DNA of 64,000 nt, from positions 1-64,000 of the forward strand of contig CAJUGH010000016.1 in NCBI GenBank assembly GCA_910586215.1, read 5' to 3'. Position 1 is the stretch's first letter, and every line of letters begins with the position of its first letter. The position numbers and the translations under genes are program-made. The notes below the pieces were generated by a model. It saw nothing but the letters and a program-made list of their open reading frames with translations, was not told the DNA's origin and ran no database searches. Origin of the DNA: an uncultured Acetatifactor sp. Its GTDB lineage: Bacteria; Bacillota; Clostridia; Lachnospirales; Lachnospiraceae. Shown here in pieces: positions 1-7,989 of the stretch.

Positions 1-1
1 T

Positions 2-112
2 GGATGGCCCACAAAATCCGCCGTCAGCTTTTATAAAAAATGTGTGGACGCAATTATGATTGATGAAAATTCTTCGGGTGTATATAAACGGATGATTGAG
101 GTTGATGAATAG
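2..112 (+). pseudogene. C-terminal tail of a GNAT-like acetyltransferase (truncated by window start)
   Basis: An open frame enters from the left edge and stops at TAG 110-112, giving 36 residues. It contains AVSFYKKC and VYKRMI, which resemble the end of GNAT N-acetyltransferases (a-V-x-F-Y-x-K-x-G-F, then a short closing strand). The usual GF after FYKK is absent, so the gene may be damaged. Only the tail is visible, so neither the identity nor the integrity of the whole gene can be judged. Confidence 0.35.
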
Positions 113-195
113 AACGAGGAGTGGAGGCTTTGAAAGTGGATAAGACAATCGGTGATTTGAAAAAAGAAGCCAACATAAGAAATACTTGTGGAGGT

Positions 196-364
196 ATGAA
201 AAGTGTATTATTTACTGGTGCTGAATTTAATTATGCCATTTGTAATGGTTTCAGTGGGATATACCTTTAAGAAACATCCTGCATCCGACATTTGTCAGGA
301 TCATGGCTGCACAGATTATTTCCTTTGCTTTTGTGTTTGTGCTTCATACCTATCGAACTGCTAA
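196..364 (+). pseudogene. Frameshifted small membrane protein remnant (SdpI-like start)
   Basis: A GGAGG at 190-194 sits almost directly before ATG 196, but the frame from that ATG closes at TAA 268. One base over, an uninterrupted frame from 200 encodes a hydrophobic stretch (LLVLNLIMPFVMVSVGYTF) followed by KKHPASD. A membrane helix ending in GY-x-FKKHP is typical of the N-terminus of SdpI-family and related small Firmicutes membrane proteins. That frame loses resemblance after about 290 and stops at 362-364. I infer a decayed gene. The rest of the gap up to 547 is AT-rich and holds nothing else I can support. A 46-codon TTG-started frame (130-270) in the same region is not convincing as a gene. 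Confidence 0.3.
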
Positions 365-547
365 TGACCGATAAGGTATTATTTGTAAAATTATGATGTA
401 AGAATACTATATTTAGGTTCTATTAATATGGATAAGAGATATCCAAGTGACATCAGAAAGGTATGGCTGTACGTAGGAAAAGGTGCTATAGTAAGAGGGT
501 AACGTGGAATCCATGACAGAATCAGAAAATAATGGGGGAAAGGAAAC

Positions 548-994
548 ATGGTCTACAGTTTTTACGGATGGGAACAGGCAGATATCACTGCACCAGAAGA
601 AATTTACAGGGGAATCCGGACGCCCCGGGACCTATATGACGCACTCTCCGGAATATGGTGTGCAGACACCTGTGCGCCCCGGATGCGGGCACAGTGGACC
701 AGGGAAAACCAGACACTGGGCCAGTGCTCTGTTACGGCATTCCTGGCCCAGGATATCTTTGGGGGAAAGGTGTATGGGATCCTTCGGCCAGACGGGAATT
801 ACCACTGCTACAATGTGGTGGGGGACTGCGTGTTTGACTTGACCAGTGAGCAGTTCGGCCACGAAGTCCTGGACTACAGGGAGAACCCGGAACAGTTCCG
901 GGAGGTGCATTTTGCCAAGGAGGAGAAACGCCAGCGGTACGAATACCTGAAGGAGAAACTGCGTGCCCTTGGGGAAGGGGAGGATTGTCTGTGA
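548..994 (+). CDS. YunG-like family protein
   Basis: A 148-residue soluble protein. The central segment with QCSVTAFLAQDIFGG, followed by a HCYN..VGDCVFDLTSEQF stretch, matches the YunG-like family of Firmicutes: a Cys-containing QC-x-VTA motif, a conserved GG turn, and an H-x-YN...D-LT strand. The biochemical role of the family is not established. The motif layout has been likened to papain-like folds, with Cys near residue 61 and a later His and Asp, but this is inference only. ATG 548 is preferred because a GGGGAAAGG ribosome site ends just upstream. The gene stands alone, 70 bp before an MmcQ/YjbR-like gene. A terminal-repeat remnant overlaps its stop codon. Confidence 0.7.
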   Translation: MVYSFYGWEQADITAPEEIYRGIRTPRDLYDALSGIWCADTCAPRMRAQWTRENQTLGQCSVTAFLAQDIFGGKVYGILRPDGNYHCYNVVGDCVFDLTSEQFGHEVLDYRENPEQFREVHFAKEEKRQRYEYLKEKLRALGEGEDCL

Positions 995-1002
995 ACAGTA
1001 AC
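991..1002 (+). repeat. Remnant of the GTTACTGTTCAC-type terminal repeat
   Basis: GTGAACAGTAAC here is identical to the right terminus of the small repeat element found in full at 35133-35268. It overlaps the last codons of the YunG-like gene. No left partner is close by, so it is a solo end or chance. Confidence 0.35.
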
Positions 1003-1061
1003 AAAGGTAAGACATATATCACCTTACAGGCTGTCAGAATAGAGGAAGGGAAGGCGCATCA

Positions 1062-1463
1062 ATGACCAGGGAAGAAGTATTTATATGGTGCAGGAAACAA
1101 TATGGCACAGAGCCGGATTACCCCTGGGCAGATCCCAATGCGGTCTTAAGGCACAAGGACACCAGGAAATGGTACGGCCTGGTCATGGAGGTGGCCAGGG
1201 ATAAGCTGGGCCTGCCGGGGGATGGCGCCATACGGGTGCTGAACGTGAAATGCGAACCCCTGCTGATCGGTTCCCTGCGGGAAAAGCCGGGGTTCCTGCC
1301 GGCCTACCACATGAACAAGGAGAACTGGATTACCATCCTGTTAGACGGCAGTGTGCCGGCAGAGGAGGTGGAAAGCCTGCTGGACATGAGCTACCGGATG
1401 ACAGGGAAAAATCCTGTTGCAGAAAAAGTCATTTTTCATGCGGGCAAGAGGACAACAGCGTAA
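1062..1463 (+). CDS. MmcQ/YjbR family protein
   Basis: A 133-residue protein of the usual length for MmcQ/YjbR (DUF419, CyaY-like fold). Visible family signatures are the N-terminal TREEVFIWC with TEPDYPWADP, then HKDTRKWYGLVMEV, LNVKCEP, the PGFLPAYHMNK loop, and W-x-TI-L at the strand before the last helix. Members are small cytoplasmic proteins described as DNA-binding or double-wing proteins, without a firm role. The ATG has a GGAAGGGAAGG stretch upstream at somewhat long spacing. It is followed directly by a decayed solute-binding-protein tail, so its downstream neighbourhood has been rearranged. Confidence 0.8.
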   Translation: MTREEVFIWCRKQYGTEPDYPWADPNAVLRHKDTRKWYGLVMEVARDKLGLPGDGAIRVLNVKCEPLLIGSLREKPGFLPAYHMNKENWITILLDGSVPAEEVESLLDMSYRMTGKNPVAEKVIFHAGKRTTA

Positions 1464-1606
1464 CAGGATCCCGATCCAGGAGAAGGATACAAACGGTGGA
1501 CATCGAAAGAATGGCTGGATGCTTTTTCCATAATCAGAAAACCCTTGATGAGACAGCGGCAATCATCCAGAACCGCGTCCAGCTCTATTTAAACGAAAGC
1601 AACTAG
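1464..1606 (+). pseudogene. C-terminal remnant of an ABC sugar-binding lipoprotein
   Basis: Immediately after the MmcQ stop, another frame ends in LDETAAIIQNRVQLYLNESN and stops at 1604-1606. This is the characteristic closing helix of clostridial carbohydrate-binding lipoproteins (A-x-x-IQ-x-R-V-x-x-Y-x-NE). There is no start codon, signal peptide or body of the protein, and the residues before it are not recognisable. It is a leftover of an ABC sugar importer gene removed by deletion. The family is inferred from the tail alone. Confidence 0.4.
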
Positions 1607-1630
1607 TTGAACAGTAACCTAAACTGTTAC
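1606..1630 (+). repeat. Second terminal-repeat remnant
   Basis: TGAACAGTAAC at 1608-1618 matches the right end of the element at 35133-35268. It is followed by CTGTTAC in inverse orientation. It marks the right edge of the decayed segment and precedes the pheST promoter. Confidence 0.3.
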
Positions 1631-1656
1631 ATATGGGGAAATCAAAAATCTCCTTC

Positions 1657-1685
1657 TTGACTTCTCCCCGGATATCCGTTATAAT
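1657..1685 (+). promoter_or_regulatory. Promoter of the pheST T-box operon
   Basis: TTGACT at 1657-1662 and TATAAT at 1680-1685 are separated by exactly 17 bp. The expected transcript starts near 1692, which fits the start of a T-box leader. Confidence 0.8.
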
Positions 1686-1691
1686 TTGGCC

Positions 1692-1940
1692 AACTGAGAA
1701 GGTGTGTAAGTAGTCTGCAGGAGCGGTTCCCAGAGAGGCATATGACAGGTGTGAGTATGCCAGCCGTCTGTAAGGTGAATTTCAGCACCGGAGTGTCCCG
1801 TGCAAACCGCACTGCGGGGGAAGCGGGTGTAGCTGCTGCATTAAGGCAGGCAGAGTGCAGATATCCCACAGGATATCTGAACATGGGTGGTACCGCGGAA
1901 GATCCGTCCCATAGCATGATTCATGCTATGGGACTTTTTT
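1692..1940 (+). promoter_or_regulatory. T-box riboswitch (predicted tRNA-Phe) upstream of pheS
   Basis: The leader carries the T-box core GGGTGGTACCGCGGAA at 1885-1900. It is followed by a terminator whose stem GTCCCATAGCATGA pairs with TCATGCTATGGGAC (1906-1934), ending in six T. A TTC at 1781-1783 lies in the region expected for the specifier loop and fits a Phe codon. In this class, uncharged tRNA pairs with the specifier and with the T-box bulge. This stabilises an antiterminator, so pheST is read when phenylalanine is scarce. The specifier assignment is by eye. The T-box core and terminator are unambiguous. Confidence 0.9.
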
Positions 1941-2035
1941 GGATTCTTTCTTGTGGCTGTCTGTGAAGCCTGCAAGGCAGGGCACCGGGCAGGGAGTGCC
2001 TGGCGTGTGAAATCTAGAGAAAGCAGGAGAAGCAT

Positions 2036-3082
2036 ATGTGGGAAAATGGTGTATTATCAGAAAAACTCGCCGCCCTCAAGGGGAAGATGGAGGAGGAACT
2101 GGGTGCCTTGGCCAATTCCAGGGAACTCTATGAGTTCAAGAACGTCTACCTGGAAGGCAAGAAGAGCAGGATCAGCGAACTGATGAAGGAAATGCGATCC
2201 CTGGCGCCGGAGGAGAGGGCTGGTTTCGGCAAATCCGTGAATGAACTGAAGGAATGGGCCTTCGGCAGGTTCCAGGCCATGGAGGAGAAGATGAAGCGCC
2301 TGGAACTGGAGAGAAGGTACGAGCGGGAGAAGATCGACCTGTCCATCCCGGCAGCCCCGGCCAGGATCGGGAACTTGCACCCTGTGACCCTGGTGATCAA
2401 CCAGCTGGTGGACATTTTCTCCGGGATGGGATTCGAGATCTACGAGGGCAGGGAGATTGAGACGGATTACTATAATTTCACGGCGCTGAACACGCCGGCG
2501 GATCATCCGGCCAGGGACATGCAGGATACCTTCTACCTGTCCCCAGAGTTCCTGCTGCGCACCCAGACCTCCGCAGGACAGATCCATGTGATGGAGAAGA
2601 AGAAACCGCCCATCAAGATCCTGTCCCCGGGGCGGGTATTCCGGTCAGACGATGATGCCACCCATTCTCCCATGTTCGGGCAAATGGAGGGCCTGGTGGT
2701 GGACAGGGGGATTACCCTGGGGGATCTGAAGGGGATGCTGGATGTGTTCGTGCAGAAGGTATACGGGGAAGGAACCACTACCCGGCTGAGGCCGTCCTAT
2801 TTCCCGTTCACGGAGCCTTCGGTGGAGGTGGACTGCAGTTGTTTTGCCTGCGGGGGAACGGGCTGCAGCCTCTGTAAGGGAACGGGCTGGATCGAGATCC
2901 TGGGTGCCGGTGTGGTGAACAAGAAGGTGCTGGAAAACTGTGGGATTGATTCGGAAGAGTACAGTGGCTTCGCATTTGGGATTGGCCTGGAGCGCACGGC
3001 CATGCTGAAATATGGGATCAATAACATCAAGCTGCTGTTTGGCTCTGACCTGCGTGTGCTGGGCCAGATCAATGAGAAATAG
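2036..3082 (+). CDS. pheS: Phenylalanine--tRNA ligase alpha subunit
   Basis: The 348-residue alpha subunit of the heterotetrameric enzyme that charges tRNA-Phe in the cytoplasm. Residues 1-100 form the basic coiled-coil arm. The class II catalytic core follows, with NTPADHPARDMQDTFY (152-167), the motif-2 region RSDDDATHSPMFGQ (203-216), RPSYFPFTEPSVEVD (252-266) and motif 3 GFAFGIGLERTAM (311-323). A cysteine cluster (C267, C269, C272, C277, C280) inside the core could hold zinc, as in other clostridial PheS. Length is normal. The start follows an AGGAG site. It is expressed with pheT 21 bp downstream, under the T-box at 1692-1940. Confidence 0.96.
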   Translation: MWENGVLSEKLAALKGKMEEELGALANSRELYEFKNVYLEGKKSRISELMKEMRSLAPEERAGFGKSVNELKEWAFGRFQAMEEKMKRLELERRYEREKIDLSIPAAPARIGNLHPVTLVINQLVDIFSGMGFEIYEGREIETDYYNFTALNTPADHPARDMQDTFYLSPEFLLRTQTSAGQIHVMEKKKPPIKILSPGRVFRSDDDATHSPMFGQMEGLVVDRGITLGDLKGMLDVFVQKVYGEGTTTRLRPSYFPFTEPSVEVDCSCFACGGTGCSLCKGTGWIEILGAGVVNKKVLENCGIDSEEYSGFAFGIGLERTAMLKYGINNIKLLFGSDLRVLGQINEK

Positions 3083-3103
3083 GAAGATGAGGGAGGTGTA
3101 GGC

Positions 3104-5548
3104 ATGATAGTGCCGCTTAGCTGGTTAAAAGAATATGTAGAGATAGATGTAACACCCCAGGAACTGGAGAAGAAGCTGTTCGATGCCGGTTTTGAGGTGG
3201 AGGAGATGTATGAACTGGGAAAGGATGTCAGCAGTATTGTGGTAGGATATGTGGAAGCCTGTGAGCCGGTTCCCGATACCCATCTCCATGTGTGCCAGGT
3301 CAATGCCGGGGAGCACGGTACCATGCAGGTGTGCTGTGGGGCAGACAATGTGCATGCAGGTGGCCGCTTCCCCCTGGCCCTGGTGGGAGCCACGGTGTAC
3401 GCCACGGCAAAAGACCACAAGACCGTGGAAGGCATTGCCACCATCAAAAAGGGGAAGCTGCGTGGTTATGAGTCGGAGGGGATGCTCTGCTCCGGCGTGG
3501 AACTGGGACTGACGGAGGATCTGTATCCGGGGGCAGGCTATAACGGGCTGCTAGTGCTGCCGGAAGACGCACAGCCGGGGGAGGACGTGAAGAAGCTGAC
3601 AGGACTGGACGACTGGATCTTTGATATTTCCCTGACGGCAAACCGCCCGGACTGTCAGTCCATCCTGGGGATTGCCAGGGAAGTGGCGGCCATGCTGGGA
3701 AAGGAACTGAGGATGCCTGCCCTGGATTACAACCAGACAGGGGTGGTGAAGGAAGGATTCCGGGTGTCCGTGGAGGCTCCGGATCTTTGTCCCCGGTACA
3801 TTGCCCACTATGTGCATGATGTGGAGATCGCCCCTTCTCCGGCCTGGATGCGGCGGCGCCTGGCCCTGGTGGGTATCAATGCCATCTCCAACATGGTGGA
3901 CATCACCAACTATGTGCTGCGGGAGATCGGGCAGCCCATGCATGCCTTTGACTGTTCCTATCTGGAAGGCAATGAGATCCGGGTGAGAAGGGCCCTGGAA
4001 GGAGAAAGAATTGTGACCCTGGACGAACAGGAGTATGAGATGAACCCGTCCAACCTGGTGATCTGTGACGGTGTGAAGCCTGTGGCCCTGGCAGGGATCA
4101 TGGGCGGGCTGAATTCCGAGATCCGGGATACCACCCAGGCTGTCCTGTTCGAGGCTGCCAAGTTTGCCCGGGACAGTGTGCGTAAGACCGCCCGCAGCCT
4201 GGGAAAGGCTTCCGACTCCTCCTCCCGGTTCGAGAAGGGTGTGGACGAATACTCCACAGTGCTGGGGATGAAGCGGGCCCTGCACCTGGTCCAGGAACTG
4301 GGATGCGGGAAGGTATCGGCTACCCACCTGGATGTGAATACGGGTAATTCCCTGGATCCTAAGCCTATGAAGGTGAGTATCCGCAAAGTGAACGGTGTGC
4401 TGGGTATTACGGTCCCGGATGAGGAGATCTATCGGATCATGGAGAACCTGGATTTCCATCCGGTCATTGAGGGGGATGAACTGTCCCTGGAGATTCCGGC
4501 CTACCGGGAGGATCTGCTGTCTGCGGGGGAAGGGGATGTGGAGCGGTACCCGGATATAGCGGAAGAGGTGATCCGCATGTATGGCTACGATCACATTGTA
4601 CCTACCTTTATGCCCACGGCCCAGGTGACAACAGGGGGGTTCAATGGGTACCAGAAGGGGGTCCTGGCCTTGAAGAGGACTTTGTGCAGCATGGGAGCCT
4701 ATGAATGCATGCACTATTCCTTCTTCTCCCGGGCAGACCTGGATCTGCTGCGGCTGCCGGAGGACGCCGGGGAGAGACAGGCCATTGAGATCTTAAATCC
4801 CATCAACCAGGACTATCTGCTGATGCGGACCACCCTGGCAGCCTCCATGCTGAACGCCATCGCCAGGAATGAGAAACAGGGGACACTGGAGGGCAGGCTG
4901 TTCGAGGTGGCAAAGGTGTTCGAACCCAAGTCCCTGCCCCTTACAGAATATCCGGAGGAGAGAAACAGGCTCTGCATTGGCTGCTTTGGGGTCCAGGAGT
5001 CCTTCTATACCATGAAGGCCGTGGCAAATACCATCGCAGACAGTCTGGGAATCCGGTTTACGTATACGCCAGTCCGGAAGCCTTTCCTGCATCCCTACCA
5101 GGCTGTGACGGTTTCCTGTGAAGGGGAGGAACTGGGATATTTTGGCAAGGTGGCATACGATATCCAGGAAGAACTGAACATGCGCACCAGCGCCTTCCTG
5201 ATGGAACTGGACATGGAGAAGCTTTCTGCCTGGTTTGAGACACGGAGGACTTTCACACCACTGTCAAAATATGCCAGTGAAAAACGGGACCTGGCCTTTG
5301 TCATGGACAAGGGGATTACCTTTGGCCAGGTGGAAGCCTGCATCCGCAAGGCCAACAAATATGTGGGACAGATCGACCTGTTTGACGTCTATGAGGGAGG
5401 CCAGATCCCGGAGGGGAAGAAGAGTATGGCCTATACCGTGACTTTTGAACCGAAGGAGGAGGCATTTGACAGCGAAATGATCCAGAAGTTCGTGGATAAA
5501 ATATGCCGGGTGCTGAAGAACGAACTGGATATTGACTTAAGGAGTTAG
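3104..5548 (+). CDS. pheT: Phenylalanine--tRNA ligase beta subunit
   Basis: The 814-residue beta subunit, the usual full length. Domain order is standard. The N-terminal MIVPLSWLKEYV segment leads into a tRNA-binding OB fold (about 40-150, with HVCQVNAG and GMLCSGVELGL). The B3/B4 editing domain follows, then B5, a catalytic-like core, and a C-terminal ferredoxin-fold anticodon-binding domain (about 720-814, starting around the SKYASEKRDLAFV segment). It pairs with PheS as an alpha2-beta2 enzyme and clears mischarged Tyr-tRNA-Phe. A GGGAGG site precedes ATG 3104. The stop is 7 bp before the PilT-like gene, which is therefore probably transcribed from the same promoter. Confidence 0.96.
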   Translation: MIVPLSWLKEYVEIDVTPQELEKKLFDAGFEVEEMYELGKDVSSIVVGYVEACEPVPDTHLHVCQVNAGEHGTMQVCCGADNVHAGGRFPLALVGATVYATAKDHKTVEGIATIKKGKLRGYESEGMLCSGVELGLTEDLYPGAGYNGLLVLPEDAQPGEDVKKLTGLDDWIFDISLTANRPDCQSILGIAREVAAMLGKELRMPALDYNQTGVVKEGFRVSVEAPDLCPRYIAHYVHDVEIAPSPAWMRRRLALVGINAISNMVDITNYVLREIGQPMHAFDCSYLEGNEIRVRRALEGERIVTLDEQEYEMNPSNLVICDGVKPVALAGIMGGLNSEIRDTTQAVLFEAAKFARDSVRKTARSLGKASDSSSRFEKGVDEYSTVLGMKRALHLVQELGCGKVSATHLDVNTGNSLDPKPMKVSIRKVNGVLGITVPDEEIYRIMENLDFHPVIEGDELSLEIPAYREDLLSAGEGDVERYPDIAEEVIRMYGYDHIVPTFMPTAQVTTGGFNGYQKGVLALKRTLCSMGAYECMHYSFFSRADLDLLRLPEDAGERQAIEILNPINQDYLLMRTTLAASMLNAIARNEKQGTLEGRLFEVAKVFEPKSLPLTEYPEERNRLCIGCFGVQESFYTMKAVANTIADSLGIRFTYTPVRKPFLHPYQAVTVSCEGEELGYFGKVAYDIQEELNMRTSAFLMELDMEKLSAWFETRRTFTPLSKYASEKRDLAFVMDKGITFGQVEACIRKANKYVGQIDLFDVYEGGQIPEGKKSMAYTVTFEPKEEAFDSEMIQKFVDKICRVLKNELDIDLRS

Positions 5549-5555
5549 GGTAAGT

Positions 5556-6461
5556 ATGTTTCGTTTAGAGGATATCTTGAGACGGGCAGCCCAGGCGGGG
5601 GCCAGCGATGTACATCTGTCAGCCGGATATGAACCCCGGATGCGGGTGAATGGCAGTCTGGTTCCTCTGCCAGGTGAAAAACTGACAGCAGGGGACACCA
5701 ACAGCATTGTGTACAGCATCATGAATGAGGAGCAGCACAACCGCTACGAGGAACAGGGGGCATACAACCTGGCCTATGCCATAGAAGGCCAGGGCAGGTA
5801 CCGTGTTCACATATACAGGCGTCAGCAGACAGCTGCCCTGGTATTCCGTCTGATTTCCACACGGATCCCGGGGCCAGAGGAGTTGGGACTTCCAGCATCC
5901 GTCCTGGAACTGTGCCGCCTTCCCAAGGGACTTGTCCTGGTGACAGGCCCAGGGGGAAGCGGCAGGTCCACCACCCTGGCGGCCCTGGTGGAGCAGGTGA
6001 ACCATAGCCGTAGTGCCCATATCATTACCCTGGAGGATCCGGTGGAGTTTCTGTACCCTGCCGGACTGTCCCTGGTTGACTACCGGGATGTAGGAACAGA
6101 CTGTCCGGGATATGCCAGGGCCCTGGGGGCTGCCCTGCGGGAGGATCCCGATGTGATCCTGGTGGCAGAACTGCCTGACCCGGAGTCCGTGCTTGGAGCC
6201 ATCACGGCAGCAGAGGCGGGATGTCTGGTGCTGTCGGCCCTGCATGTGGCAGAACCGGCAGATGCCGTGGAATACCTGGCAGGTGTCTTCCCGGCCCACA
6301 GGCAGGGAGAGATACGCAGAAGACTGGCAGGGGTACTGGAAGGGGTACTGGCCCAGAGGCTGCTTCCCGGGGCAGAGGGACAGCCTGGAAGGGCAGTATT
6401 CCAGGAACTGCGCACAGATGTGGCAGTACGTAGGAAGATCCGGGAAGGACAGCCCTTGTGA
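5556..6461 (+). CDS. PilT-like secretion/twitching ATPase with altered Walker A
   Basis: A 301-residue RecA-like ATPase of the PilT/GspE family. It starts with the PilT-type N-terminal domain (MFRLEDILRRAAQAGASDVHL) and keeps an Asp box (IITLEDPVEF, 156-165), a Walker-B-like DPDVILVAEL (197-206, E205) and a degenerate His box (LSALH, H230). The P-loop reads GPGGSGRST: the invariant Lys is Arg137. PilT proteins are usually about 350 residues, so the C-terminus is short. PilT retracts type IV pili by ATP hydrolysis. With Arg at that position, hydrolysis is doubtful, so the protein may act as a nucleotide-sensing or regulatory subunit. No pilin or assembly gene is near. It is translationally close to pheT (7 bp). 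Confidence 0.75.
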   Translation: MFRLEDILRRAAQAGASDVHLSAGYEPRMRVNGSLVPLPGEKLTAGDTNSIVYSIMNEEQHNRYEEQGAYNLAYAIEGQGRYRVHIYRRQQTAALVFRLISTRIPGPEELGLPASVLELCRLPKGLVLVTGPGGSGRSTTLAALVEQVNHSRSAHIITLEDPVEFLYPAGLSLVDYRDVGTDCPGYARALGAALREDPDVILVAELPDPESVLGAITAAEAGCLVLSALHVAEPADAVEYLAGVFPAHRQGEIRRRLAGVLEGVLAQRLLPGAEGQPGRAVFQELRTDVAVRRKIREGQPL

Positions 6462-6552
6462 GAAGAAGTGTCCAGGGCGGGGTGCAGTCAGAAAAGGCCG
6501 CGCCCTCTTTTTGACTGTGTGTCCACGGGAGCAGACGAAAGGAGAAGAAGTC

Positions 6553-6786
6553 ATGTTTGGCAGGAAATCGGCAAAAAGGTCGCAAAAAGGGATACAGAAA
6601 ATGACTTATGACAAGGAAAGGGAGCGGCCCATACTGAAATGCAGTATCTGTAATGGGGAGCAGGTAGCCGGATTCAAGGACATACACACGGGAAAATTCC
6701 GGGAGATTATGCTGATACAGGATGACAAAGACCTGGAAATGTTCCTGGAAATATATGACCTTACCACGGTGGCCAAGGAATATTGA
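6553..6786 (+). CDS. Small conserved clostridial protein of unknown function
   Basis: A 77-residue protein with a Lys/Arg-rich first third, then CSICNGEQVAGFKDIHTGKF and an acidic tail. The GEQVAGFKD-x-x-TGKF core is a motif I recognise from short Clostridia proteins. Databases sometimes label these aspartate dehydrogenase, but a 77-residue chain has no room for a Rossmann fold, so I do not use that name. GGAGAAG precedes ATG 6553. It lies 91 bp after the PilT-like gene on the same strand and probably shares its transcript. Function unknown. Confidence 0.6.
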   Translation: MFGRKSAKRSQKGIQKMTYDKERERPILKCSICNGEQVAGFKDIHTGKFREIMLIQDDKDLEMFLEIYDLTTVAKEY

Positions 6787-6834
6787 GATGCTACCATGTC
6801 TTTTGGCATGCGGCATATATGACCCCAATGCTTA

Positions 6835-6863
6835 CGGTCATGCTTACTACTATGGCATGACCG
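6835..6863. terminator. Hairpin between convergent genes
   Basis: CGGTCATGC (6835-6843) pairs with GGCATGACCG (6854-6863). It lies between the small protein gene and the convergent gene at 6909. No good T-run follows on either strand, so a terminator role is tentative. Confidence 0.35.
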
Positions 6864-6908
6864 CTTTCCTGGACTTGGGCTTATCTTGAAATTTAGGTTT
6901 TTCCACAA

Positions 6909-7841
6909 CTATAATGCCAGGTCTATGGTGCCGCCCGTACCGCCTGTGTCTGCCCCTGCACCACCGGCCTCAGCCACGGCGGTAACGGCGGCATCTGTCA
7001 GCGTCACATTCCCGGAGAGGATATCTATGGCAGCAGAAGTGGTGCTTCCTAAGTCTGTGAACACAGCATCCGGAACCACCGGGCTGGTGGCCTGTCCGGC
7101 AGCCTGCTCCATCTGGGATTCCATGTAACTGTCAGCCACATCCTTGCGTTCCTTGGCTTTGCGCACTTTCCGTCGCAGGGATAGTTCCCGGCGGATCTCC
7201 ATCTGGAGGCGGTGCTGTCTCGCCTTTTTGGCAATCTCGGCCTTTTTCTCCATCTGGGCCTCTTTCTGCAATTTTCGGATCTTGCTCCTGGCTTTTCCCA
7301 TAACCTTTTTGATCTTTTTTGCACTGCTCTTGGCGGCATTGTCGTCCATGTTGCTGTATTTCAAGTGGCGGAGCTTGTAGGAGAGCATGATGCAGATACT
7401 CTGCAGGGAGGCCTCGTTCTCCGCGTTGGCTATGGCCATCAAGTCCGAGGTGCCATCATAGGTTTTCCTTGCATTGACCCGGTCAAAGGCCCTCTGCAGG
7501 GAACGGGATTCCTGCCGGGAGAAGGGGGAGGAGGCCTGTGCCTTTTGGTTCGCCTGGCCTGTAGTGGATCTGTATCCGTTCCGGGAATCCTGTGTTGTCT
7601 GTCCTGCTGTAGCTTTGTAGGCACCCTGGGTATCCTGCGGCATTTCGTCCTGCTGCTTCACATATGGGCTGGAATGTGGCATTCCTGTACCTGGGCGGGA
7701 GTTATGCTGTGCCTGGGGCTGCGTACTGTCATTGCCGGAAGTTCCTGCCGGGGGAACCTGTGCCTGCCGGGGGAACCGGTTTTTTTCGGGATGGGCCTGT
7801 GCGGATGTAGCCTGGTATCCTGTGGGGTTCGTGAGCTTCAT
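6909..7841 (-). CDS. Unknown low-complexity and coiled-coil protein
   Basis: A 310-residue hydrophilic protein that I do not recognise. The first 110 residues are rich in Gln, Ser, Thr, Pro and Gly and look disordered. A conserved-looking block follows (FDRVNARKTYDGTSDLMAIA, about 115-140) with SICIMLSYKLRHLKY. Then comes a strongly basic helical stretch full of KK and RR pairs (about 170-240), and a Gly/Ala/Thr tail. No signal peptide or membrane helix is seen. The basic coiled coil could bind nucleic acid or act as a scaffold, which is a guess. An AGAGG ribosome site lies close before the ATG. It stands alone, convergent with the pheST transcript. Confidence 0.6.
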   Translation of the reverse strand: MKLTNPTGYQATSAQAHPEKNRFPRQAQVPPAGTSGNDSTQPQAQHNSRPGTGMPHSSPYVKQQDEMPQDTQGAYKATAGQTTQDSRNGYRSTTGQANQKAQASSPFSRQESRSLQRAFDRVNARKTYDGTSDLMAIANAENEASLQSICIMLSYKLRHLKYSNMDDNAAKSSAKKIKKVMGKARSKIRKLQKEAQMEKKAEIAKKARQHRLQMEIRRELSLRRKVRKAKERKDVADSYMESQMEQAAGQATSPVVPDAVFTDLGSTTSAAIDILSGNVTLTDAAVTAVAEAGGAGADTGGTGGTIDLAL

Positions 7842-7989
7842 AGGGCCTCTTTTCTGCCGCGTCCCTGCGGCGCAGTTCCTTAATCTGTCAAAAGCAGGCA
7901 GATGTTTTCTTTGTCTTATATATCGGCAGGCTGCCCGGCTTTTTGAACCGCCCGGATTGGAAAATCCAAGGGGCAGGCTGTCCCACAGG

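Noticed and set aside
3551..4714. 387-codon minus-strand frame within pheT
   Set aside because: Antisense to a universally conserved gene, and no start signal.
6553..6786. Label aspartate dehydrogenase for the 77-residue protein
   Set aside because: Too short for any dehydrogenase fold; the name appears to be a propagated database label.
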